In this document: positions 35,705 to 44,825 of the stretch, piece by piece
Layout: the number at the start of each line of letters is the position of its first letter
How positions within the stretch are numbered: the first letter of the stretch is position 1
DNA from: Antedon mediterranea
Taxonomy: Eukaryota > Echinodermata > Crinoidea > Comatulida > Antedonidae
DNA: 64,000 bases
NCBI RefSeq assembly: GCF_964355755.1
Contig: NC_092674.1
Span: forward strand, 26,836,001-26,900,000
Reading direction: 5' to 3'
The notes under the pieces: generated by a model
What the model was told of the DNA's origin: nothing
Database searches by the model: none
Seen by the model: the letters and a program-made list of their open reading frames with translations, nothing else
Position numbers and translations under genes: made by a program

Positions 35705-36690
35705 CGAGTTGCAGTGGCTGAATGTTTAAAACATATCTCATACAGAAACTTAGCTGAAGCTGCTTGAAAATAGGGAGGATCAGGCGGTACAAAAGCTTAT
35801 TATCATTGAGCTCCTGGCTGCTCATTTCCCATGTTCAGGATTACAGAACTCGCCTTTTACCTCAAATTTACCTATGTGTAATTTAAATAATCGTATTACC
35901 TATACTTTTTAAAATTATTATCAAATATCATTTAGTACTGAAAGTGAATGTAGTACAATATATTAAGAATAAAGATTTATAATAATTGTCATTAAAACAG
36001 AATTTTTTTTCCATTTTTACAGAAGCTTTTTTTTTGTCTATTATTATAATGCGTAGATAGGTTGTTCAAGTATGTTTACATGTGTAATATAAAGATAAAT
36101 ACTGTGTACTGATATTGTGCATGACTTTATGTGCGCATTACCAATTTTATAAATACTTGCCAATTATAGATAGATATCCAGAACAAGCTAGTAAATGTTC
36201 AGCAGAGATATCGCATGCAGAATTAATTGAATTTTTATTATATCAGATTTGTCTAATTATTAAGATGTTCTATCTCATGTTGAATCCACACACGTTTCGT
36301 GAATGTTGACATAAGCTATGTCTGGATTAAGTTAAGCTTATGATTTATTTTAGTGTTTGAGGATTTACAACATTGGTTCTATGTCCTGATGATGCATGTA
36401 CCAAATATATCTTTTTTATTTGTGTCACTGCCTATCTACAAATTGTAAACATGTTTATGTTTATGGAATAAAAGTATTTTAATTTATTAATGGTGGTACC
36501 TGGCTCCAATTCTATTTGCTTAGATATTTAACTTGCGCAAATCAAACGATTCCTTTCTTAATAATAGACATAATAGTAAACAGAAAAGGATGTTTACATT
36601 TTTATTGCGTGTTTGCATTACAAAGTTCAATGGTACTTATAAATGCCATTGTAAGGAATTGTAGGGGTGTTGAATATTAATTATGCAATC
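35705..36690. other. Intron sequence, no gene seen
   Basis: AT-rich, no supported feature. Confidence 0.35.
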
Positions 36691-36834
36691 TAAAGCTCTG
36701 TCTACACTATAAAAAAAATGTGATGTGCCCATATATGGACATGATGATGTCATATCACTACCATATTTTGGCATATCACTACCATTACCATACTTTTTTT
36801 CTAAAACTAGTTTGACAGCGTAGACAGAGATTTA
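36691..36834. mobile_element. AAGCTCTGTC MITE, copy H
   Basis: Left end TAAAGCTCTGTCTACACTAT, right end TAGACAGAGATTTA. The left inner arm GATGTGCCCATATATGG is present; the right inner arm is partly lost, leaving CACTACCATATTTTGGCA and a second CACTACCATTACCATA. Confidence 0.75.
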
Positions 36835-38604
36835 TACTTTTTTTAAATGAAAAGAAATGTACATTTTTTCCCTGAAATATATTTTATTTACACAAATGTG
36901 AGGAAATTAATAAATTTTATAATTGCTGAAATAAATAAAATGTTAAATAGTAATATAATTTTTTTCAAAAATTAAAATGTCACTTTCACAGAAGGTCCTA
37001 ACAAAGTACAGTGGTTTCAACAAGAAGCCTCTGGAAAAAAGCCACTCAACAACATATTATTTTGCACTCTTAAAAAAAAGACAAAAAAAAGATAGTAATA
37101 TGTTCATTTCTCTGCGATATCACTTTGTAAAAGATTTTTTTTGTTGCCAATTTTCCCCAAGCCAACATTTGACATTTTCTTTCACAAATCTTGATAAATT
37201 AAATTATCCTTGCTGATTCACTATCCCCTTCTCTTAAACAGAAAAACCAAATGAAAGAACGAAAGTATCACTGTTTGTTATTGTCTATAATTGAAGGACA
37301 CATATTGGCACTAAAAGGATTTATTCTGTGATAAAATTATGAAAAGATCATAAAAGAAAACATTTATTATGAAAAAAAAATATCTAAAAATTCCAGGAAA
37401 ACATTAATGGTTATATTATTGTCATCTGCATATATTTTTAAAATATTACAAGTAGACTTTATTTTCAGTTGGTAAAGAAAATATCTAGATTTGAACTAAA
37501 AGGAACACATTTATTTATAGGAAAAAAATATATTGAGCTGTTTATTTTTGATAATAATTATTTTTTCTGATAACCGTATTGTGAGATGCAAGCCTTATGA
37601 TCTGTTTGGTGATTTTTAGAAGTTAGGGATCATCATGTTAAAATTATTCTACTGCAGTCACTGCAGTAATTTAAAAAATTGCAATACTATTTTAGTTTGT
37701 TTCTAATGGTGAAGCATTCATTGCCATAAACAGTGGTAATAAAAAATAATTACATGAAATTACATGAACATGCTTATAGATAAAAAATGTTGTGTTACTG
37801 CAGTAACTGTATTAGAATAATTTAGCATGGTTCCTAAGTCAAGTAAAAATAACTTTTTCATTCTTCTGAACTTCATTCGACAAGATAGAGAAAATGTTTA
37901 AAATGACTTAGTTGATGAATAAAATGTATGAAGTAGGAAGGAAATTTTTGTCAAAAATCTAAATATTTTGGCTTTGTTGTTTCAGCAAATGACTTTAGAA
38001 AGGAAGGTTCTGTTTGTTCACTTTGCATACATGACATTATACTGAAATATAGATCTGTTAGACTTCTACTTAAAGTAATCAATAGGAATATAGTAAATGC
38101 AACGACATTACTTAATATCTAGAAAAACAAATCAATCACAGTCTCGGCCCTAAGCAACTGAAAAGGGAAAAACAAGAAATTTCAACTTTAACCTTTTGAT
38201 TAATTGTATCTAAATTTTGAAGTATATATAGATTTGGAAATCAGTGTTAAGTTGTTATATTTCTGCTGTCTATATGGTTAGCCATTAAAGAAGAAAGGGT
38301 ATAGGGGTTTAGTGCTGCAGACTTTCCAATTCTTTGGTTGTAGGTTTGATTATTTCTCTGGTCAGTTACTGAAAGCTTACTCTAATGCAATAGGTCAATT
38401 TATCTTAGGCTCTTAAACTAACTTAAATAATTTATACCTGAAAAAGAATATGGAAATATATTATATAGTAGTAGTGTCCATCATAGTTCAGAATTAGGAG
38501 ATTTTGTGATCCATTGTACCATGAATGGATAATCTTTTACTACTTTTGAGTTTTCTTCCAAGTTCTTTTTGTATACTATACAGGTGTTTTATTTTTCAAC
38601 AACA
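36835..38604. other. Intron sequence, no gene seen
   Basis: Very AT-rich. The short open frames at 36977 and 38525 have no domain and biased composition. Confidence 0.35.
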
Positions 38605-38872
38605 GAACTTCTTGCTTAAGGAGCTAATGACACTGGCAGGTCTTGACCTTTTGCCAGTAGAGCTTCTTGCCCAAGGAACTAACAGCACTGCCATCCATGT
38701 CTTGAAATCTTCTAAAACACTAGGCAATGGCAGTAAAACTTCTTACCCAAGGAACTAACAGCACTGCCATCCATGTCCTGAACTCTTTCAAAACTTGAGG
38801 CAATGACGGTAGAGCTTCTTGCCCGAAGAACCAAAGGCACTGCCATTTCTTGAACTCTTTTCACAAATTCTT
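38605..38872. repeat. Tandem repeat, about 3.5 copies of a 75-80-bp unit
   Basis: Units start near 38607, 38660, 38736 and 38812 with (A/G)(A/G)CTTCTT(G/A)CCCAAGGAAC, followed by AACAGCACTGCCATCCATGT, CTTGAA(A/C)TCTT and GGCAATGGCAGTA. The first unit is diverged and shortened, and the last ends after ATTTCTTGAACTCTTTTC. Non-coding. Confidence 0.8.
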
Positions 38873-39139
38873 CCATTTGTTATAATTTGTTTATCGGAAA
38901 CATAATTATTAATCAAATCACCTCTCTCTGAATTGATTCTCAGAATTTCTAAAAATAATTTTCAGTCTAGTGCAACAATTTGCAATCAGCCTTAGGGTAA
39001 CTCATGTTGATACCTTGTATGGAGTATCTTGTAATTTATGATTGATTGTGATCACTATATATTACAAAATGATAAATGTTCTCTAATAGTCATCATTTAT
39101 TGTACAGCAGTTTTTTTCTTCTACAAGGGGTTGTATACT

Positions 39140-39365
39140 GACGAGTGGCAGTTAAAGGCAGGGGCATTGCGAGCCGTAGCCGTACAATCAGCAGGTCAGG
39201 TTCTCCTTTACTAAAGTTCAAGTTCTAGTGATAGAACAAGTCTTCTCGATAAACTGGAGGGTCTGTATACACATCTGTCACATCACTTAAAAGAACCCAG
39301 TGCATCTTTGGGAGAGTAGCTGGTTACCCTGGTGTACATTTCTTTCAGCCCCTTACAAAATACAA
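39140..39365 (+). mobile_element. Leu/Ser-tRNA-type SINE, copy 4 (diverged)
   Basis: Strongly mutated relative of copies 1-3: CGAGTGGCAGTTAAAGGCAG head remnant, then GTTCTAGTGATAGAACAAGT, CTTCTCGATAAACTGGAGGG, ACTTAAAAGAACCCAGTGCA and GGTTACCCTGGTGTAC. The B-box is no longer recognisable. An old insertion. Confidence 0.7.
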
Positions 39366-40803
39366 AACAATAAAATGGAAAAATTATGAAGTTTGTAAGA
39401 AGAAGAAGATCTGCTGGTAACTTTAAGTATAGACCAGAGACATTCCTAACTTTGACTTTTGTTTATAGAAGACATTTTAAATGCTTTTTATGTTTTAAAT
39501 AGATGCTGTACGAGATTTAATTGATTATTATTTATTTGTGTTGCATACAAATTGTTTTTATTATGAGGAGAAGAGAGAAAGTAACTAGACTACCTTTGAT
39601 TAATTTCAATTGTTTGTATCACTATTTTTAAATGGAAAACCTTGAGGAATGAATATTTTTAGTTTTACATTCATCAAATATTTCATAAAGAAACGTGGGT
39701 AGAATCAATCATAAGTGAGGTTTTTTTACGACTCGTTGATCAAATACCGCAAAAACCATTTATCAAGCACTCGAGGTAAAGCACTGAATACTAAGCAAAC
39801 ATGGCGGTGAATTCTTATTGATAAAACAATGATCTTATTCACAAAAGTAAATTACTTTCTGCAATACGTTTTTGATTACACTATTTTGAACTTAAACCAG
39901 TATTTAAAAACGTGGCAAATTAATGATTTGTAATGAGCTATTAATAGAACACACATAAAATATTTCAGAGAATTCAGATAATAATAATAAAAAAACTATA
40001 TGATTTTTATCATGAGGTATAAATACTGGACAGCTTCAGCTGTTTCCATGTAATTTAGCAACTTTCCCTTGTTGAATACATTTGTTAAATTTAAATGTAT
40101 GTAATGTAATACCGCAACCTAATCATTCATTTATACTTTTGAGGGTTTAATTTTCTGAAAATAGATGTTATCTGCTCGTAAAAATGCATAAATGAAATTT
40201 AAACATGAATTGGCAAAATGGTCGATTATTATTAGATATAAATAACCATTTCACAAATTTTAGAGACTCTTAGTTTATAATGTGAAGTACTAGATATGAA
40301 TATTCTACTAATGTATGTTTGTACCTAGTTGGATATAGACTCACCGCAATCATGCAGTAGTGCATATGAGGAACTACTAAATTATATATAAAATTTAAGA
40401 ATTAGCAGTGCAGTGATTTTAGCACTCTTTTTGCTTAAGTCAAGATAGTGCTTTAAAGTAGAAAACTATGGACATCATTTTAAAGTATTTTGAAACTTAA
40501 TTAAGCAAAATTGTTGACAAAGTTAAAGAGTTTTTTTTTTGCTCAGCATGCTTGATAAATCCCTGGATGTTACAGTATTTACAGTGGGCCGAAAAACAAT
40601 ATAGGCCTACAAACATTTTAAATTTAGAATGAGTGGAAACAACTGCCAGTGGCCATATTCACCAATCACACTTAAACTACGTTAAATGTAAATACTATAT
40701 GGTCCTTAAATAGTTAAAAATGAAATGTGAAAAATAAGTTGATTATTCTCTGTATTTATGTGTGTAAAGTGTCATCATTATGTATCAAATGTTGATCTTT
40801 CAG
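39366..40803. other. 3' end of the giant intron, no feature seen
   Basis: AT-rich. A TTTCAG acceptor with a moderate pyrimidine tract ends the intron at 40801-40803. TAGGCCTA occurs at about 40602. Confidence 0.4.
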
Positions 40804-41067
40804 AATCGAGTTGGTAGCAAGTTTACATATGTTTTAGCGCTATTTGTCAACACGATGACGTGGTGGAAGACTGTCCTCTATATGCTGATGTACACCGACT
40901 TTTGCAATGGAAACGACATGATCGGGACGAGTGATCCACTCCTTCTAATCTTTTGTTTCTTCATTCCAAATGGTTTCTGGATCCTTGTGCCCGGAATGAG
41001 TATCATATCCCTCGGGAAAAGGTTAGCCAGTAAGGTTGATAGAAATGAAAGAAACTATGATGACTAA
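40804..41067 (+). CDS. EXPERA/EBP-like membrane protein, exon 4 of 4
   Basis: Encodes residues 99-185 and the TGA/TAA-type stop at 41065-41067. It holds helix 3 (about 105-127, FTYVLALFVNTMTWWKTVLY), a loop with FCNGNDMIGTSDP, and helix 4 (about 143-168) with the run FIPNGFWILVPG. From memory, human EBP has a matching F-x-M-N-A-L-W-L-V-L-P-G segment in which the asparagine and tryptophan line the sterol pocket; both residues are kept here (N154, W157). The C-terminus is short and charged (KRLASKVDRNERNYDD). This exon gives the strongest family signal. TMEM97 and TM6SF proteins share the same superfamily fold and are alternative affiliations. Confidence 0.72.
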   Translation, partial: NRVGSKFTYVLALFVNTMTWWKTVLYMLMYTDFCNGNDMIGTSDPLLLIFCFFIPNGFWILVPGMSIISLGKRLASKVDRNERNYDD

Positions 41068-41089
41068 ACATTTAAAATGTTGTTATTTG

Positions 41090-41095
41090 AATAAA
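41090..41095 (+). terminator. Polyadenylation signal of the EXPERA-like gene
   Basis: AATAAA, 23 bp after the stop codon. The implied 3' UTR is very short. No stronger signal is needed downstream, although AT-rich DNA offers others. Confidence 0.5.
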
Positions 41096-42429
41096 TTTAA
41101 TATTCCGGTAATTATAGTACACATATTTTGCCTAAAACCAATGTTTTAATCTCCATAAAAAGTATTCTTTATTATTTTTATTTATATGATTATTTTAGTT
41201 GATCTAGTATAGACATTATAAATAATCCTGTGCAGTGCAATGTATTGCATACTTCCAACAACAATACATTTTATTGCATTTAATTAAGGTTAATATTTAA
41301 TCAAGGAATCATCAGGAGTAAATATGTAATTTGTTAAAATTTCAATGTGAATAATTATATAATCTTTTAAACCAAAGACAATAAGTGCAACTTAAATTGA
41401 TAAAGTTAAGAATTAAAATATTGTAAGGATTACATAGTTTCAGCTCTCCCGGCCCTCAAATTAGACCTTTAAATTATACAGACCTTAAATTGAAACTCTT
41501 AGATTAAGATGTCTCCAAGACCAAAGATTCCTGTTGCAGCTCTCCCTCAAATTGAAGGCTGTTTCTAAATAAAGACCATTTAAGTTTCCAGTTTGAAACC
41601 TATAGTATAGTAGTGTGGTATCATGTAAATTTTAATTTAAAAATATATAGTAAAAAAATAACTACTACTAGTAAACCAAATTTCAGTGAAAATGTAATTT
41701 ATTGGAAATTTTAACATCAAGTCTAAATAAGGTGAAATCTAAATACTTGTTATGTGATTAATGTTTGATTTACCATGATCTAGTACTTTTTAAAGAAATA
41801 GTACAATTAAATAAAATATGCAATTTTATAGTAGTGTATTGTCTTATTATTGTTGTTTTTGATAATAGATAAATACATTTGTGTAACACTTTTGTCAAAG
41901 ATACGTACAAATAAAATAAAGACCATTGGATTTTTTTCAAGCGATTGAGATTGAAATGAGGACCATGGGGGACACGTGTGCACATTATGTTCGAAAACAA
42001 AGGGACCACCGTCGGGATTTCGGCAGTGTCTCTATCTGTGAAGTTGTCAATAAAGAGATGTAAAGGCAATGTACATTTTATCAAAGTGAGAATAACCTTA
42101 CTTGTTATCATTGCAATATTCGCGCGCTTTTCGTATGGTTTTTAAATTATTTTTTAGAGTGCTACTCAACTTAATTTTGCGCGCCAAATCCTTCTGTTAC
42201 GTGTACAAGCTTTACAACCGTATTTATAATGTGGGTGCTAATAATTGAGGTCCTTACTACACCAAAATTAAATCAAATTGTGCCGTCAATGATTGTCCGA
42301 TTATGTATGTGAAGGATAAGCTTGCTCTTGGCTAAAATACCATTTTTGCATATGGTCGCCCGTGTATGTATCGCGCATTTTAAATATAATTAAGCGAACA
42401 GAATAAAAACGAAATCTGTGTGTAAAAAG
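41096..42429. other. Intergenic DNA between the two genes, left part
   Basis: AT-rich with no supported gene. At 41440-41600 related phrases recur (CAGCTCTCCC, CTCAAATT, AGACC), hinting at a decayed repeat. A 113-codon minus-strand frame at 41770-42111 has no recognisable domain and is not called. Confidence 0.4.
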
Positions 42430-42558
42430 GCCATATACATGGCTGCAGTCGTGTGCTCAATATAGTGTTTACCGACCAACTGACCGAACGATCTACCGAC
42501 CGACCGACATAGTGAGCTGTAGAGTCGTGTTGCACGCGACTAAAAACTGTAAATAATA
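42430..42558 (+). repeat. Interspersed repeat, inverted partner of 925-1275
   Basis: Contains CCATATACATGGCTGCAGTC, TAGTGTTTACCGACC, three CCGA units (CTACCGACCGACCGACATAG), TGAGCTGTAGAGTCGTG and CACGCGACTAAAAACTG. The same blocks in the same order lie reversed at 925-966 and 1205-1275, beyond the other end of gene 1. The AGTCGTG...CGCGACT segment is a small near-palindrome. Possibly a terminal part of an unrecognised transposon. Confidence 0.6.
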
Positions 42559-42979
42559 ATGATGTCGATATTATGTGGTTCGAATCTCAGAGCAACTTCT
42601 TTTTAACTTTATAGTGAGAGAGATTATTTAAAGGGTTAGAAGTTATATTTAGAAAGTAGGTCGGTTATCTTTCACATACCGGTACCAATTTACGTACGAT
42701 AAAAAACACCGTAAGTCGCAGATAAATCGTTACGATAATTAAACTCTTCTCTTCCCTGATCGTACGGTATGTGCACTAAATACACATATTCGCGTTAAAA
42801 AAAAAAGTCGACAAATTAAGCTGCGCTGTTTTGACACGAAGAACGCTAAAATATTTTAATGTAAATTTAATTAAATCCTAAGTGATAATAATTAGTTTAA
42901 TTTTAATTTAAATCCGTCGACTAACAGTTTTTTGTTTTTAATATAACTTAAGTTTAACAATATAACATACTGCAGTACA

Positions 42980-43160
42980 ATAATATTGCCGAAGTTTATA
43001 AATCGGAAATGCGTGTAAATGCGTGGTTCGTTACTTCGCGCTACGCAAGCGTAACGGAAGTGCGTTAAGGAAACGCGTTTTATTGGCGCGCGCAGATCAG
43101 TTACTGATTTTATAATGAGATACAAGAAAAGGCATGTACGTACGTACACTGTATATGAAT
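42980..43160. promoter_or_regulatory. CpG-rich patch upstream of the FAT-like gene
   Basis: Unlike its AT-rich surroundings, this stretch has clustered CG dinucleotides (TTCGCGCTACGCAAGCG, GGAAACGCG, GGCGCGCGCAG) and ends in TACGTACGTAC. It lies 1.7 kb before the FAT 5' UTR acceptor and could mark a start region. A minus-strand open frame crosses it but has no domain. The regulatory role is an inference. Confidence 0.25.
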
Positions 43161-43859
43161 GTGGACTATCGTGGTTTATCTGTCCTCCTGTGACTATGCA
43201 TTTTGTTGGAAGTTTGATGAACTTTGAAAACGTAAAAAATGTTAGATGAGCGCCGATAACAATAATGTTGTAATTCGGTTGCATTCTGAATGCAAGAAAA
43301 AAAACATGACACATCATTCCTACTTTAACAAAATAAATTGATAAATATTTATATTTGATTAAGTATTAAACTATAGAACTGTAGGCCTACTATAATTTAT
43401 ACCGAAAATATCTTCAGTCCACATTATTTATCATAAAAACTTAATAATTGCAATAGTTTTCAAATCAGTCTTTTATTTATTTTCTAGATTTTGTATTATT
43501 AGTGACGTGTCATCTAGTTGTAAATATTATAATATCATAGTAACAGCGTAGAAGGCTTTATACGGGTAATAAAAAATATTAAATGGACGCCAGAGATTTT
43601 GGGCTGAACTTATTTTTTTTTAATGGTGATTGCTAGATGGAGAGCGCCACCAATTTGGACTTATCGATTGCAGTCTCACCACACAACATACTGACATTCT
43701 ATATCAACACGCGAAACGAAAAATTCAAATTAATTTGTATAATACTGCTCATTTTGTAAAATAAAACAATTTTAGGAAATTTATGAAAATAATTAAACAA
43801 TATGAATTCAATACTTTCTATTCATAAGCAAAAATTTGCGTTTTGGTAGTTTTTTGCGA

Positions 43860-44126
43860 TCTAGGTTTTCATAGCGGATGTGTATGCGTAAATCTTTAGA
43901 AAAGTTGAGTTAGCAAGTTTGAGTCAGCTGTGTGTGTCGTGTAAACACAATCTCGGCAATCATTTATCGCATGGTCGGCGTCAGGAACGTTTCATTCATG
44001 AGATAACTATTTGTTCTTGGACATTTTAATAGGAATTACTCGTTATATTTATGTGAATTTGGAATAATTATTGTTTGGTATATGCGAGAGGATTCTTTAT
44101 CTGTAAATGATGTAACTAACAGTAAG
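43860..44126 (+). other. Candidate non-coding first exon of the FAT-like gene
   Basis: The FAT coding exon has a splice acceptor in its 5' UTR, so a first exon must lie upstream. A strong donor, AAG/GTATGT, occurs at 44126/44127 after a stretch slightly richer in GC and CG (GTCGTGTAAACACAATC, GCATGGTCGGCGTCAGGAAC). The exon start is unknown. Other positions further upstream are equally possible. Confidence 0.25.
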
Positions 44127-44748
44127 GTATGTAATTTTGCTTTCTATCCTCCTACTCTAGTGTAACCAAACGGGAGCGGAGTTCATAGGCTACCCAGTAC
44201 CAGTTGGGTTATTTATTTGGGACCGGTTGAGGAGGAGATGAGAACATCACTCACTGCTGGGCCTTTGATTATCATCGTTAATAAATAGACAGGTTTTCAT
44301 GTGATAATCGATCAATTTATTTTGAAAAACGGTGCATATGTTATGAGCTGTATGGTATACATTTAATATTTATACACATGTACAATATTTTAATTCCCCT
44401 TTTATTTTACTACGCGTGTTTTTTTCTCATTGTTAAAAAAAAAAATTCATGTCCAGACTTGAGACTGAGTAGCTAGTAGTACAGTAGGCCTAATTACTAA
44501 ACTGAATTGTTTATTTTTAATTAAGATTTAGTCAGGTGTGATAAATTGTTTTAGAACTTCTTATAATAATTTTATTCTATACGACATTCAACAAATAAAT
44601 TGTGTATTATAATCAAAATTTCATTACATGGTAGAATAAAATAATATTATGATAAATTATATTTCACTTTATATATAGAATTGTTTGTGAAGACATTTTA
44701 TAAAATACAACTTATTATTATTATTTAAGATTTAATTTGTTTTTTCAG

Positions 44749-44825
44749 GTTTGAACATAATAGTGTGACGCTCATCCTTCATTTCATCGTACATCACAAA
44801 GGAACTGCAATATCACATCGTTAAA
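44749..44825 (+). other. 5' UTR portion of the FAT-like first coding exon
   Basis: Follows a TTTGTTTTTTCAG acceptor ending at 44748. In the frame of the ATG at 44826 there is a stop (TGA, 44766-44768), so translation cannot start earlier. The context around the ATG is TTAAAATGA, with A at -3. Confidence 0.65.

Larger units (their letters stand above)
4062..40803 (+). other. Giant third intron of the EXPERA-like gene (36.7 kb)
   Basis: Bounded by GTAAGT at 4062 and a TTTCAG acceptor ending at 40803. The linkage is inferred from matching phase 0 and from the EBP-like reading across the junction; the two ends are far apart, so a transcript is needed to prove it. The intron is filled with transposons, SINEs and tandem repeats listed separately. 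No other exon with recognisable homology was found on either strand. Confidence 0.6.

Noticed and set aside
41770-42111. Minus-strand open frame of 113 codons
   Set aside because: No family resemblance, no promoter or splice evidence; likely chance in AT-rich DNA.
42892-43317. Minus-strand open frame of 141 codons
   Set aside because: No recognisable domain, no splice context, and it spans a CpG-rich patch that is as likely regulatory; kept only as a regulatory candidate.
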